Assembly (NCBI GenBank): GCA_000405945.1
Contig: ASOC01000003.1
Location: forward strand, 1 to 49,154
Direction: 5' to 3'
Origin: Candidatus Omnitrophus fodinae SCGC AAA011-A17
Lineage (GTDB): Bacteria; Omnitrophota; Omnitrophia; Omnitrophales; Omnitrophaceae
DNA: 49,154 bases
Part shown: piece after piece, positions 8,921-18,082 of the stretch
How positions within the stretch are numbered: position 1 is the first letter of the stretch
How the letters are laid out: each line of letters opens with the position of its first letter
The notes under the pieces: model-generated
Told to the model about the DNA's origin: nothing
The model's database searches: none
The model's input: the letters and a program-made list of their open reading frames with translations, nothing else
Translations under genes and position numbers: made by a program

Positions 8921-10069
8921 ATGAATAACGAACTTGCAGCAAGCATCGAATACATAGAGAAGGAAAAGAATATAAGCCGGCAAGTGCTTTTAGATGCGCT
9001 TAAAACCGCTCTGGTATCCGCCTGCCGCAAGACTTTTCCTAATCCTGATGACTTTGACATTGAAGTGGACCCCGAAACCTTCAGGATACGGGTGCTGGAA
9101 AAAGGCAAGGAAATTCAACACGCCGAGTTCGGCCGCATTGCCGCTCAAACCGCCAAGCAAGTCATTATTCAAAAAATCCGTGAAGCGGAAAGAGAATCCA
9201 TCTTTAATGATTTTTACAAAAAGGAAGGCGACATTATCATGGGCGCGGTGCACACCGTGGACAAAAAAGCTATTATTGTTGATCTCGGCAAAACCGAAGC
9301 CATTTTACCGGCCCGTGAACAGTTCAGCAAAGACACTTACCGCCAGGGGGATTCTATACGCGCCTATGTGCTGGAAGTGAAGAAAACCGCGCGCGGACCT
9401 GAAATCATTCTTTCACGTGTTCATCCCAACCTTGTGAAAAAGCTTTTTGAACTGGAAGTTCCTGAAATTCATGACGGCATTGTCGAGATCAAGTCCGTGG
9501 CGCGGGAAGCCGGGTCGCGGTCAAAAATCGCGGTCACTTCGCATGATGACAAGGTGGACTGCGTTGGCTCCTGCGTTGGTGTTCGGGGGCAACGCGTGAA
9601 GAATATCGTCAATGAGCTGGGAGGGGAAAAAATAGATATTGTCCGGTGGAGTCCGGATCCGGAAACCTTTATCCGCAACGCGCTCAGCCCGGCCGAACTT
9701 TCCCAGATCAATCTTATCACGGCGGAGCAGCGGGCCGAAATCATTGCCAGCGATGACCAACTTGCGCTGGCCATCGGTAAACGCGAGCAGAATCTTAGGC
9801 TGGCGAGCAAGCTGACCGGTTGGAAACTCGATATTCGCAGTTTGACCCAGAGAATACCGCTAGGTTCGCTTGACGGAGTGGGCGGAAAAATCGAGGAAGC
9901 TCTGAAGGGAGCGGGAATCCATAATATCAAGGACATCCTGAAAGCCACGCCGGAAGAATTGTGCCAAATCCCGGGTATTGGACCTCAAACCGCTGAAAAA
10001 ATTGTGGCCTCGGCGCAAAAAGCCATTCTTGAAGGTGGCTCTTCAGGAAATAGACACAAGGACATTTAA
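8921..10069 (+). CDS. nusA: Transcription termination/antitermination factor NusA
   Basis: NusA binds RNA polymerase and nascent RNA and modulates pausing, termination and antitermination. The 382-residue product has the N-terminal polymerase-binding domain (1 to about 100), an S1 domain (about 104-170), two KH-type RNA-binding domains (about 195-335) and a single C-terminal helix-hairpin-helix with IPGIGPQTAEKI (about 350-375). This is shorter than E. coli NusA, which has two C-terminal repeats. The ATG at 8921 is chosen because AGGAG lies 4-8 bases upstream; an in-frame TTG further up would place the terminator hairpin inside the coding region. It heads the operon, with infB 5 bases downstream. 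The common upstream neighbour rimP is absent here. Confidence 0.95.
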   Translation: MNNELAASIEYIEKEKNISRQVLLDALKTALVSACRKTFPNPDDFDIEVDPETFRIRVLEKGKEIQHAEFGRIAAQTAKQVIIQKIREAERESIFNDFYKKEGDIIMGAVHTVDKKAIIVDLGKTEAILPAREQFSKDTYRQGDSIRAYVLEVKKTARGPEIILSRVHPNLVKKLFELEVPEIHDGIVEIKSVAREAGSRSKIAVTSHDDKVDCVGSCVGVRGQRVKNIVNELGGEKIDIVRWSPDPETFIRNALSPAELSQINLITAEQRAEIIASDDQLALAIGKREQNLRLASKLTGWKLDIRSLTQRIPLGSLDGVGGKIEEALKGAGIHNIKDILKATPEELCQIPGIGPQTAEKIVASAQKAILEGGSSGNRHKDI

Positions 10070-10074
10070 CATCT

Positions 10075-12153
10075 ATGCGAGTTCATGAATTGGCAAAAAA
10101 ATTGGGCATATCAAGCAAAGATTTGCTTGAGAAACTCAAAGGGCTCAAGGTGGATGCCAAAAGCCACATGAGCTTTCTTGAGAATGATATAGCCCAATTG
10201 GTGGAAAACGAGGTTTCCGGAACGGCTAAGAAGCCCGCTCCGCAGGCTGTTCCGACTCCTGTGGCGAAACCGGTGGTGGCGCCTCCTCCGTCTCCCGTAA
10301 AAGCCGTTTCTGTTGAACCGCCTAAACCTGAAGTATCAAAACCCGTAGCTCCGGAAGTTTCGCAGCCTGCCGTGGCTGTCGCGCAAACGGTTATCCGTGT
10401 GTCTATGCCCATCACCGTCGGGACGCTCGCAACGGTTCTCAAGCTCAGGCCTTCAGAAATGATCAAACATCTCATTGAAATGGGCATTTTTGCCAATGTT
10501 AATCAGCTTTTGAGCGATGCCATTGTATTCAAGGTCGCGGGAAAAATTGGCATTGCGGTTGAAAAAATCGAGGAAGAGGAAATCCTGACCCGCATGGTCA
10601 CGGATGAAGATCCCAAAAGTTTGTCTTTCCGGCCTCCTGTGGTGACCATGATGGGGCATGTGGATCATGGGAAAACCTCGCTTTTGGACGCTATACGGAA
10701 AACCAATGTGGCGGACAAAGAAGCGGGACGCATCACGCAGCATATAGGCGCTTACGGCGTCGACATCCCAGGCAAGGGACATGTTTGTTTTCTGGACACC
10801 CCGGGCCATGAGGCTTTTACGGCCATGCGCGCCCGCGGAGCCAATGTCACGGACGTGGTGGTGCTGGTGGTGGCCGCGGATGACGGTATCATGCCGCAGA
10901 CCATTGAAGCGATTGACCATGCTCGCGCGGCCGGTGTTCCGCTGGTTGTGGCAATCAACAAGGTGGATCTGCCCAACGCCAATTCCATGCGCGTAAAAAA
11001 GGAACTTCAAAAACTGGATTTGACTCCCGAAGAGTGGGGCGGCAAAACTATTTGCGTCGAAGTTTCTGCTAAAACCCAGAAGGGAATACCTCAACTCCTT
11101 GAAATGCTTCTGCTTGAATCCGAAATCCTTGAACTGAAAGCTAATCCCAACCGGCCGGCCGAAGGCACCGTGCTTGAGAGCAAACTCACCAGAAGCCACG
11201 GCAATGTGGCCACGGTTTTGGTTCAAAAGGGCACTTTGCATGTGGGAGACTTTGTGGTTTGCGGCCCCTTTTACGGAAAAATACGCGCCATGCATAACGA
11301 CCGTGGAAAAAGCGTCAAGGATGCGGGCCCTTCTTTTGCCGTGGAGATTTTAGGGATTTCCGGCGCGCCCGGCGCGGGGGAGATTTTTACCGTGGTTGAA
11401 GACGATAAGACGGCGCGCAAAATCGCCGAAAAAAGAACCCTTAAACTCCGGGAAAAGGCCATGCAGGGAGCCATGCAGGGAGCCATGAAAAAGCACGTGT
11501 CCCTGGACGGTTTGTTCAGTCAAATCAAAGAAGGCGCTCTGAAGGAACTTAAAATCATTCTCAAGGCGGATGTCCAAGGCTCAATTGAAGCCTTGTCTGA
11601 TCTGCTTCAGAAAATCAGCAGCACGAAGATTGAGCTCCGGATTATTCATGCTGGGGTGGGCGGAATCAACGAGTCGGATGTGGTGCTTGCCGCTGCATCG
11701 GACGCCATCATCATCGGCTTTCACGTCCAAGCCGAAAGCAAGGCCGAAGTCATGGCGGAAAAAGAGGGAGTTGAACTGCGGTATTACAACATCATTTACG
11801 AGGTGGTCGAGGAAGTCAAAAAGGCCATGGAAGGCATGCTGGAGCCCACGCAAAAAGAGGTGGTGCAGGGCCGTGCTGAAATACGGCAGATTTTTAAATC
11901 TTCCAAAGCCGGCAATATCGGCGGCGCAGTGGTCACTCAGGGCCGGGTATCCCGCACGCACCGCGTGCGGCTCATTCGCAATAAAATAGTGGTCTTTGAC
12001 GGCAAACTCGCCTCACTCAAACGTTTTAAAGATGACGTCAAGGAAGTGCAGGAAGGGTTTGAATGCGGTGTCGCGTTAGAAGGCCATAATGATATTCAGC
12101 CGCGGGATATTGTGGAAGCCTACAAAATAGAAAAATTCGCCGCAAAATTATAG
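10075..12153 (+). CDS. infB: Translation initiation factor IF-2
   Basis: IF-2 is the GTPase that delivers initiator tRNA to the 30S subunit and promotes subunit joining. The 692-residue protein carries an IF2_N helical domain (1-53), a Pro/Val/Lys-rich linker (about 54-100), a second IF2_N-like domain (about 108-160), then the GTPase domain with GHVDHGKT (194-201), DTPGHEAF and NKVD, followed by the beta-barrel and C-terminal tRNA-binding domains. It is at the short end of the family because the N-terminal linker is brief. The gene starts 5 bases after nusA, a widely conserved pair. A short in-frame tandem repeat lies at 11458-11487. Confidence 0.97.
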   Translation: MRVHELAKKLGISSKDLLEKLKGLKVDAKSHMSFLENDIAQLVENEVSGTAKKPAPQAVPTPVAKPVVAPPPSPVKAVSVEPPKPEVSKPVAPEVSQPAVAVAQTVIRVSMPITVGTLATVLKLRPSEMIKHLIEMGIFANVNQLLSDAIVFKVAGKIGIAVEKIEEEEILTRMVTDEDPKSLSFRPPVVTMMGHVDHGKTSLLDAIRKTNVADKEAGRITQHIGAYGVDIPGKGHVCFLDTPGHEAFTAMRARGANVTDVVVLVVAADDGIMPQTIEAIDHARAAGVPLVVAINKVDLPNANSMRVKKELQKLDLTPEEWGGKTICVEVSAKTQKGIPQLLEMLLLESEILELKANPNRPAEGTVLESKLTRSHGNVATVLVQKGTLHVGDFVVCGPFYGKIRAMHNDRGKSVKDAGPSFAVEILGISGAPGAGEIFTVVEDDKTARKIAEKRTLKLREKAMQGAMQGAMKKHVSLDGLFSQIKEGALKELKIILKADVQGSIEALSDLLQKISSTKIELRIIHAGVGGINESDVVLAAASDAIIIGFHVQAESKAEVMAEKEGVELRYYNIIYEVVEEVKKAMEGMLEPTQKEVVQGRAEIRQIFKSSKAGNIGGAVVTQGRVSRTHRVRLIRNKIVVFDGKLASLKRFKDDVKEVQEGFECGVALEGHNDIQPRDIVEAYKIEKFAAKL
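11458..11487 (+). repeat. 12-bp in-frame tandem repeat inside infB
   Basis: The unit GCCATGCAGGGA occurs two and a half times and encodes [10 protein letters not shown]. It lies in the helical stretch after the second beta-barrel domain of IF-2, keeps the frame, and looks like slippage expansion with no evident functional role. Confidence 0.7.
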
Positions 12154-12156
12154 TCA

Positions 12157-12315
12157 GTGATTATCGGAGTGCTTCAGGTTTGCATACATATCCCGGCAGC
12201 TCAGTCTCTTAAACAAAAAAAGAAACCTGTCAATCAGATGCTTGATAAGGTGGCGGATTTGATTCGCCAGGAAGACCGGGCGCAAATGATTGAATCGCAT
12301 CTCGAATTTTTTTAG
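12157..12315 (+). CDS. Shortened YlxP/DUF503-like protein (apparent internal deletion)
   Basis: A GTG-started frame of 52 residues begins 4 bases after infB. Its first half (VIIGVLQVCIHIPAAQSLKQ) matches the start of DUF503/YlxP proteins, which usually sit between infB and rbfA and are about 92-95 residues long. Here residues 1-31 of the family pattern seem joined directly to its C-terminal helix (ADLIRQEDRAQMIESHLEFF), and the central segment that normally contains the conserved NVSVAE-type strand is missing. The frame is still open, so it may be a minimal functional form or a decaying gene. YlxP-type proteins are tied to ribosome or RNA metabolism, but their exact role is unclear. No strong ribosome site is seen; coupling to infB is likely. 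Confidence 0.6.
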   Translation: MIIGVLQVCIHIPAAQSLKQKKKPVNQMLDKVADLIRQEDRAQMIESHLEFF

Positions 12316-12395
12316 TACCGTGTCATTTTTATCTTTAAGGGAGCACGGTACTGCCTGCGGCTGCCATAGGCAGCACGCGGCACTGCTTCGCTGTG
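12314..12395 (+). repeat. Double-hairpin repeat element, copy 1
   Basis: Two adjacent hairpins lie between the DUF503-like gene and rbfA. Hairpin A is a perfect 9-bp inverted repeat AGTACCGTG (12314-12322) / CACGGTACT (12344-12352). Hairpin B (12352-12382) has GCTGCC-ATA-GGCAGC at its tip and further pairing through two single-base bulges. The stretch from GGTACTGC (12347) to CGCTGTG (12395) is 49 bases. Its ends match those of a 48-base stretch at 24731-24778 while the cores differ, which suggests a mobile or dispersed repeat family. Confidence 0.55.
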
Positions 12396-12461
12396 TACAA
12401 AGTCTTCCATCAAAAGAACAGACCGATAATTACAAGGTGGACCGAGATACTAGGGGGATTT

Positions 12462-12830
12462 ATGCTCGGCGGTAAACGGACGGAAAGAGTGGCAGAATTG
12501 ATTAAGGCGGAGTTGGGCACTCTGATCTTGATGAAACTTAAAGACCCCCGGCTCGGCTTTGTCACCATCACCCGTGTTCAGGTAAGCCCGGATTTGCGCC
12601 ATGCTAGGGTGTGGTACAGCGTCTTGAAATCACAACCTAAACCTGACCATACGACTGAGGCTTTGGAAAGCGCCCGTTGTTTTTTGCAGCGCGAACTCGC
12701 GGCCGCGTTAACCTTGAGGCTCACACCCGTGCTTAGTTTTGAATTGGACCACTCGGTCGATCACAGCATGCAAATCGAAGCCATTATCAGGCAGATACAT
12801 TCCAATGACGACAAAAAGAAAGAAGAATAA
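12462..12830 (+). CDS. rbfA: Ribosome-binding factor A
   Basis: RbfA binds the maturing 30S subunit and helps process the 5' end of 16S rRNA, notably in the cold. The 122-residue product has the KH-like fold signature: RTERVAELIKAELGTLI near the start, then LKDPRLGFVTITRVQVSPDL and RHARVWYSVL. I placed the start at the ATG at 12462, preceded by AGGGGG at an optimal distance; a longer reading from 12393 would add unrelated residues and run into the repeat element. The gene end overlaps nrnA by 26 bases. Its position in a nusA-infB-rbfA-nrnA-truB-ribF-rpsO-pnp order is standard for bacteria. Confidence 0.92.
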   Translation: MLGGKRTERVAELIKAELGTLILMKLKDPRLGFVTITRVQVSPDLRHARVWYSVLKSQPKPDHTTEALESARCFLQRELAAALTLRLTPVLSFELDHSVDHSMQIEAIIRQIHSNDDKKKEE

Positions 12831-13833
12831 ACTGTCTTCCGTCGCGCAAGTCGCGAAGGCCCTGAAAAAACATAAAACTTTTCTTCTGGCCGCGCATATC
12901 CGGCCCGAAGGGGATTCCATTGGTAGTTTGCTGGCACTGAAGTATTTGCTCGGGAAACTTGGGAAAGAGCCCTGGATTGTCAGCCCTGATGCTTTTCCCA
13001 AACGCCTTGATGTTATGCCTCAAAATGGCTGGCGCACTTTGGAAGATATGAAACAACTGGCCAAACAACCCCGGTTTGATGCTTGCATTGTTGTGGACTG
13101 TCCTAATATGCACCGGATGGGCAAACTCAGAGAATGGATTGGGCCGGAAACCAAAATCATTAATATCGACCATCATGTTAGCAACATCAAATTTGGCGAC
13201 TACAATTTGGTCAATGATCGGGCATCGGCCTGCGGCGAAATTATTTATGACCTCTATAAGGAATTGCACGTGCCTGTCTCCAAGGAAGCGGCCCTGCCGA
13301 TTTATGTTTCGATTTCGACGGATACGGGTTCCTTCCGGTACAGTCACACCTCCGCTAAAACGCATCGTATCATCGCCGAATTGATACAATCGGGCCTTAA
13401 TTCGGAAAGCATCAATGAGCGGCTTTATGAAAGGTCATCCAGTCATCGCGTGAGCCTGCTTTCGGAAATTTTACGCAAAATCAACATCGATTTTGACGGC
13501 CGCGTTGTCTGGGCGGTCATTACCGGAAAGATGATGGAGAAATCCGGAACAGTTTTTGAGGACACAGAGGGATTTGTGGACTATCTTCGTGCCGTAGACA
13601 GCGCCGAAGTGTCTTTTATGATGATCGAAACGGGCCGCAATAAGTATCAGGTTTCTTTCCGCGCCAAAGGACGCAATGACGTGAACCGCATTGCCGAATG
13701 CCTGGGCGGCGGCGGTCACCGTAAATCGGCCGGCTGCACTATTGAAGGGAACCTGTCCGCTGCTTCCCAACAGATTCTTTCCGTGATACGCAAGTATTTA
13801 AGAAAACCCACCTTTTCCAGGCCGGTGCGCTAA
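12805..13833 (+). CDS. nrnA: DHH/DHHA1 oligoribonuclease / pAp phosphatase (NrnA type)
   Basis: NrnA-type enzymes degrade very short RNAs to mononucleotides and dephosphorylate 3'-phosphoadenosine 5'-phosphate. The 342-residue protein shows the DHH phosphoesterase motifs HIRPEGDS (H31, D37, with Glu in place of the first Asp, a variant I recall in the family) and IDHH (D122-H124), and a DHHA1 substrate-binding motif GGGGHRKSAG (301-310). The start is the ATG at 12805 inside the end of rbfA; an upstream in-frame ATG at 12739 would overlap rbfA by a further 66 bases. Its neighbours (rbfA, truB, pnp) place it in an RNA-metabolism operon. Confidence 0.9.
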   Translation: MTTKRKKNKLSSVAQVAKALKKHKTFLLAAHIRPEGDSIGSLLALKYLLGKLGKEPWIVSPDAFPKRLDVMPQNGWRTLEDMKQLAKQPRFDACIVVDCPNMHRMGKLREWIGPETKIINIDHHVSNIKFGDYNLVNDRASACGEIIYDLYKELHVPVSKEAALPIYVSISTDTGSFRYSHTSAKTHRIIAELIQSGLNSESINERLYERSSSHRVSLLSEILRKINIDFDGRVVWAVITGKMMEKSGTVFEDTEGFVDYLRAVDSAEVSFMMIETGRNKYQVSFRAKGRNDVNRIAECLGGGGHRKSAGCTIEGNLSAASQQILSVIRKYLRKPTFSRPVR

Positions 13834-13836
13834 ACC

Positions 13837-14592
13837 ATGAGTGCAGGTAAAAATCCCATCGGTCCGATGAACGGTGTTTTGATTGTTGATAAACCCGTTG
13901 ACTGGACTTCGCATGACGTTTGCCAGTTTATCCGCAAAAAATTCTCTATTGCCAAAGTCGGCCATGCGGGGATTTTGGACAGCACCGCCACCGGAGTTCT
14001 TGTTGTCCTGCTGGGACTTTACACCAAATTATCCGACCGTTTTTTGAATGAAGCCAAAGAATACGAAGGGGTTATGGAATTGGGCGCGAAAACTTCCACG
14101 CATGACGCTGCCGGAGAAATTCTTAAAACTTCTTCCTGGGCCCACGTTGATGAGGCGGCGGTTCGTTCCGTGATGAAAAGTTTCAAGGGGGAAAGAGAGC
14201 AGCTTCCTCCCATGGCTTCGGCCGTTAAACTGGGCGGCGTGCGTCTCTATAAGCTGGCCCGCCAGGGCAAGGAAATAGACCGTCCGACAAAGGCGGTCAA
14301 TATTTATGACCTTATAATCAGCCGCATTGAATTGCCGCTTATTGAATTTTATTGCCGTGTTTCCAAAGGGACTTACGTTCGAACCCTGGCCAACGATATC
14401 GGTGAAGTGTTGGGCACTCACGCTTTCCTCAAGGTCCTAAGACGCATGGCAAGCGGAGGTTTTAAAATCGAGAATAGCGTCACCATTGAGTTTTTGAAAT
14501 CACTTAAAACCACGGAAGAGTTGAAGCCTTATTTGCGTCATTTGCCGCACACGGAAAGCGTTGCGGCAGCCCAAGCTTTAACCCGGGAATGA
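13837..14592 (+). CDS. truB: tRNA pseudouridine-55 synthase TruB
   Basis: TruB converts U55 of tRNA T-loops to pseudouridine. The 251-residue product starts with NGVLIVDKPVDWTSHDV and contains the catalytic motif GHAGILDSTATGVL, with the catalytic aspartate at D48, the same position as in E. coli. The family's GTYVRTLANDIG motif lies near residue 183. It is short because no PUA-type extension of usual size follows the catalytic domain. It begins 3 bases after nrnA and its stop overlaps ribF in an ATGA arrangement, so coupled translation is likely. Confidence 0.94.
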   Translation: MSAGKNPIGPMNGVLIVDKPVDWTSHDVCQFIRKKFSIAKVGHAGILDSTATGVLVVLLGLYTKLSDRFLNEAKEYEGVMELGAKTSTHDAAGEILKTSSWAHVDEAAVRSVMKSFKGEREQLPPMASAVKLGGVRLYKLARQGKEIDRPTKAVNIYDLIISRIELPLIEFYCRVSKGTYVRTLANDIGEVLGTHAFLKVLRRMASGGFKIENSVTIEFLKSLKTTEELKPYLRHLPHTESVAAAQALTRE

Positions 14593-15572
14593 TTTTAGCC
14601 ACTGATCTGACGGGTTTTCCCGCAAAACGTTTTCCGAATCTGGTAGTTGCCTTGGGTGTGTTTGACGGCATGCATCGCGGTCACCGGGTGATTTTGAAAA
14701 AAGTACGCGCTGAAGCTAAGAAAATCGGCGGCAAAACCGCGGTCCTTACTTTTCACGAACATCCCCAGAATGTTTTAACTCCGGAAAAAAAAACCGAACT
14801 TTTGACTTCGTTTTGGCATAAATTATCCCTGCTTGAAAACGAAGGGGTGGATTTATGCATTTCGTTGCGTTTTAGCGAGGCTTTTTCCAGGTTGTCGCCC
14901 GAGGAGTTTGTGACGCGGATTCTTTTGCGGAAATTAAAGGTGAAAACCGTGGTTTTGGGACATGATTCCCGTTTTGGTTATCAGCGGGAAGGGGATGCCA
15001 GGCTCATGGCCGAATTGGCCCGCAAATTTGGATTCCGGCTCATCACAGTGCGGGCGCTTAATGTGGCCGGTGGCACGGTATCCAGCACCCGGATTCGAAA
15101 ACTCATCGCGGAAGGCAATATACCCCTTGCTAAGCGGCTTTTGGGAAGAGAGTGTTCGGTGGTCGCATCAGTGGTCAAGGGGCGTGGCAGGGGCCGCAAG
15201 CTGGGGTTTCCCACGGCTAATTTGAATCCCCACAGCGAAGTGCTTCCGCCGGACGGGGTGTATGTGATACGCGTTAGGTCTGTTGAGTTTCAACTCTCGG
15301 GCGCAGGGTGCGGGTTTAAGCGATTTTTAGTCAAAAAACCTGATTTTTCATGGCCAGCCATCATGAATCTGGGAACCAGTCCCACTTTCCAACGCAGTGC
15401 CAAGGTTCGCGTGCCTGAGGCCCATATTTTAAAATTTCAAGGCAATTTGTACGGGAAGACCTTGGAAGTTGACTTTTTGACCAGGCTAAGATCGGAAATG
15501 AAATTTCCCACACCTGAGGCCCTTCAAGCCCAAATCGTACAAGATATCCGTGAGGCAGAGAGGTTTTTTTAG
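14589..15572 (+). CDS. ribF: Bifunctional riboflavin kinase / FAD synthetase
   Basis: RibF phosphorylates riboflavin to FMN and adenylylates FMN to FAD. The 327-residue product has an N-terminal nucleotidyltransferase domain with GVFDGMHRGHR (23-33), GHDSRFG and VSSTRIRKLI, and a C-terminal riboflavin-kinase domain with GRGRKLGFPTANL (about residue 200) and IMNLGTSPTF. Between these last two motifs lies a stretch of about 20 residues (after VYVIRVRS) that is longer than I expect for the family. The start overlaps the truB stop by 4 bases. After the stop come T-rich runs without a hairpin, so no intrinsic terminator is evident. Confidence 0.93.
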   Translation: MILATDLTGFPAKRFPNLVVALGVFDGMHRGHRVILKKVRAEAKKIGGKTAVLTFHEHPQNVLTPEKKTELLTSFWHKLSLLENEGVDLCISLRFSEAFSRLSPEEFVTRILLRKLKVKTVVLGHDSRFGYQREGDARLMAELARKFGFRLITVRALNVAGGTVSSTRIRKLIAEGNIPLAKRLLGRECSVVASVVKGRGRGRKLGFPTANLNPHSEVLPPDGVYVIRVRSVEFQLSGAGCGFKRFLVKKPDFSWPAIMNLGTSPTFQRSAKVRVPEAHILKFQGNLYGKTLEVDFLTRLRSEMKFPTPEALQAQIVQDIREAERFF

Positions 15573-15585
15573 GTTTTTTTTAGTC

Positions 15586-15614
15586 TTTACTTTCTGGCTG
15601 GACTATCATATAAT
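15586..15614 (+). promoter_or_regulatory. Candidate promoter for rpsO-pnp
   Basis: TTTACT (15586-15591) and a perfect TATAAT (15609-15614) are separated by 17 bases in the ribF-rpsO gap. The predicted start near 15621 gives a leader of about 58 bases. An internal promoter here would let ribosomal protein S15 and PNPase be expressed apart from the nusA promoter. Confidence 0.6.
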
Positions 15615-15678
15615 TATCAAACCTTCGAAGCTTAACATACGATAAGACAATAAGTTAGAATGAAGACGAGGAGTTTAA

Positions 15679-15948
15679 ATGCCATTAACCAAAGATAAAA
15701 AAAGTGAAATCATTAAGAAATTTCAAAAGAAAGCAGACGATACAGGCTCCTCTGACGTTCAGATCGCTCTATTGACACAGCGTATCAATGAGCTGACAGA
15801 GCATTGCAAAACACACTCCAAGGATCGCCATACCCGTTATGGATTGATCAAGATGGTCGGGCAGCGCAGGCGTTTGCTCAATTATCTGGCCGAAACGGAT
15901 CGCAAACGCTACACCAAAATTCTCGAAGAACTTGATCTTCGGAAGTAA
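15679..15948 (+). CDS. rpsO: 30S ribosomal protein S15
   Basis: S15 is a primary 16S rRNA-binding protein of the small-subunit platform. The 89-residue length and the sequence are typical: [40 protein letters not shown] and a C-terminal [13 protein letters not shown] strong GAGGAG ribosome site precedes the ATG at 15679. It is followed by pnp after 43 bases, the classical rpsO-pnp pair; no terminator is seen between them. A promoter candidate lies just upstream. Confidence 0.97.
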   Translation: MPLTKDKKSEIIKKFQKKADDTGSSDVQIALLTQRINELTEHCKTHSKDRHTRYGLIKMVGQRRRLLNYLAETDRKRYTKILEELDLRK

Positions 15949-15991
15949 TTCATCCTTTAACCCATTCATTAAACAAACCAAAGGTAATACT

Positions 15992-18082
15992 ATGAAAACT
16001 GCAAAAACAATTACGGGAAAAAATGAACTCATTATCGAAACGGGAAAAATGGCTAAACAGGCCCACGGCGCCGTCACGGTCCAATACGGCGGAACCGTGA
16101 TTTTGGCCACGGTGGTTGGAGCAAGCGAACCGAAGCAGGGCGTGGATTATTTCCCCCTGATGGTGGACTACCGCGAAAGAACTTACGCAGCCGGTAAAAT
16201 TCCCGGCGGCTATTTCAAGCGCGAGGGGAGGCCGACGGAGCGTGAAATTTTGACCTCCAGGCTTGTTGACCGTCCCATTCGTCCTCTTTTCCCGGACTAT
16301 TTTTTAAACGAAGTCCAGGTGATGATCACCGTGCTTTCCGTGGATGGAGAGAATAATCCCGATATTTTGAGCGTTATTGGCGCCTCCGCGGCGCTTTCCA
16401 TCTCTCCTATTCCTTTTGAGGGGCCCATTGGCGCGGTGCGCGTGGGTTTGATTGACGGCAATTTGGTGGTGAATCCCACAAACGCGGAAACCGCGCAAAG
16501 CGAGCTTGACCTTGTGCTTGTCGGCACTCGTGACAAGGTGGTCATGATTGAATCAGGCGCCAAGGAAATATCCGAGGACAGGATGAAGCAGGCCATTGAA
16601 TTCGGCCTGAAGGAAATCCAGCCTTTGATTAAAGTGCAGGAAGATCTTGCTAAACAATGCGCGCCCGTGAAGTTGGCTGTTCCTAAAAAGCCGGCCCCCG
16701 GCGATGTGACGGCTAAAGTTGAGGCGTTTTTAAAAGAACGTTTTGCCGCGGTTTTTCAGCAGCCCAGCAAAGAGGCCAGAGAAGAAGCAGTTCGCAATCT
16801 CTACAAGGAGCTTGTGGCGACTTTTGATCCGGCCGCGGAGGGTTATGATGAAAAGCTTATCAAATCCAACTTTGAAGAGTTTGAAAAAAAATACGTCCGC
16901 GAAATGATTTTGGGCAGAAAACAGCGCCCCGACGGACGTTCTTTTAAAGATTTGAGGGACATTAATTGCGAAATTTCCGTACTGCCCCGCACACATGGGT
17001 CCGCGCTTTTCACGCGCGGTCAAACCCAAAGTTTGGCCGTGACCACGCTGGGCACGAGCGCGGACGAACAGATTATTGACGCTTTGGAAGGGGAGTCTTA
17101 CAAGCGGTTTATGCTTCACTACAACTTTCCCCCTTTCAGCGTAGGTGAAACCGGACCTAATCGCGGACCGGGACGCAGAGAAATCGGGCATGGCGCTTTG
17201 GCTGAAAAAGCCCTGGTGCCGGTATTGCCGACTCCAGAAGAGTTTCCGTACACGGTTCGCCTGGTCTCCGACATTCTGGAGTCCAACGGCTCCAGTTCCA
17301 TGGCTACGGTGTGCGGCGGCGCGCTGTCGCTGATGGATGCAGGAGTTCCTTTAAAAGCGCCGGTGGCAGGTATTGCCCTTGGTCTCATCACTGACGGTGC
17401 ACGTTTTGAAATTTTGACGGATATTGCCGGCATTGAGGACCATTTGGGAGATATGGATTTCAAGGTGGCGGGAACCCGCAAAGGAATCACCGCCCTTCAA
17501 TTGGATATCAAGATTAAGGGTATAACGACCGAAATAATTAACAAGGCGCTGGATCAGGCTTATGAGGCCAGATTGTGTATTTTGGACATTATGTCGAGGT
17601 CCATTGACAAGCCGCGGCCGGATTTATCCCAATACGCGCCCCGCATCACGGTTCTAAACGTCAATCCGAACAAGATCAAGGATTTGATAGGGCCGGGAGG
17701 CAAGGTGATCAAAAAGATCATTTTAGAAACGGGCGTCAAAATTGATATTGAGGACGACGGCAGGGTGTTCGTGGCTTCAAGCGACGCGGCCGCGTCGGAA
17801 GCAGCCATTGCTAAAATCCGCTCGCTCACCGAAGAGCCCGAAGTTGGAAGAATTTATATGGGCAAGGTGAGAAAGATCATGAATTTCGGGGCGTTTTGCG
17901 AGATTTTACCCGGCACGGACGGCCTGGTTCATGTTTCCGAAATCGCGGACGGCTATGTGAAGAATGTCGAGGATTTTCTGAAGGTTGGTGACATAGTGCC
18001 GGTCAAAGTGGTCGGCATTGACGACCAGGGGAAAATCAATCTAAGCATGAAAAAGGCTAAGCCGGCAGAGACAACTGGATGA
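15992..18082 (+). CDS. pnp: Polyribonucleotide nucleotidyltransferase (PNPase)
   Basis: PNPase is a trimeric 3'-5' phosphorolytic exoribonuclease. The 696-residue protein has two RNase PH-like domains (about 10-230 and 310-545) separated by the helical linker domain, then a KH domain with LIGPGGKVIKKI (about 555-615) and an S1 domain (about 618-690) with VRKIMNFGAFCEILPG. Motifs such as GETGPNRGPGRREIGHGAL and ESNGSSSMATVCGG are family hallmarks of the catalytic half. The ATG at 15992 is chosen over an in-frame start at 15932, which would overlap rpsO; AAGGT lies upstream. Its stop overlaps ftsK by 4 bases (ATGA). Confidence 0.97.
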   Translation: MKTAKTITGKNELIIETGKMAKQAHGAVTVQYGGTVILATVVGASEPKQGVDYFPLMVDYRERTYAAGKIPGGYFKREGRPTEREILTSRLVDRPIRPLFPDYFLNEVQVMITVLSVDGENNPDILSVIGASAALSISPIPFEGPIGAVRVGLIDGNLVVNPTNAETAQSELDLVLVGTRDKVVMIESGAKEISEDRMKQAIEFGLKEIQPLIKVQEDLAKQCAPVKLAVPKKPAPGDVTAKVEAFLKERFAAVFQQPSKEAREEAVRNLYKELVATFDPAAEGYDEKLIKSNFEEFEKKYVREMILGRKQRPDGRSFKDLRDINCEISVLPRTHGSALFTRGQTQSLAVTTLGTSADEQIIDALEGESYKRFMLHYNFPPFSVGETGPNRGPGRREIGHGALAEKALVPVLPTPEEFPYTVRLVSDILESNGSSSMATVCGGALSLMDAGVPLKAPVAGIALGLITDGARFEILTDIAGIEDHLGDMDFKVAGTRKGITALQLDIKIKGITTEIINKALDQAYEARLCILDIMSRSIDKPRPDLSQYAPRITVLNVNPNKIKDLIGPGGKVIKKIILETGVKIDIEDDGRVFVASSDAAASEAAIAKIRSLTEEPEVGRIYMGKVRKIMNFGAFCEILPGTDGLVHVSEIADGYVKNVEDFLKVGDIVPVKVVGIDDQGKINLSMKKAKPAETTG

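Noticed and set aside
10453-11295. Minus-strand open frame of 280 codons opposite infB
   Set aside because: His/Phe/Arg-rich translation is typical of the complement of a conserved GTPase gene; no domain is recognisable.
15561-15585. T-rich runs after ribF as a terminator
   Set aside because: No stem of useful length precedes the T runs.
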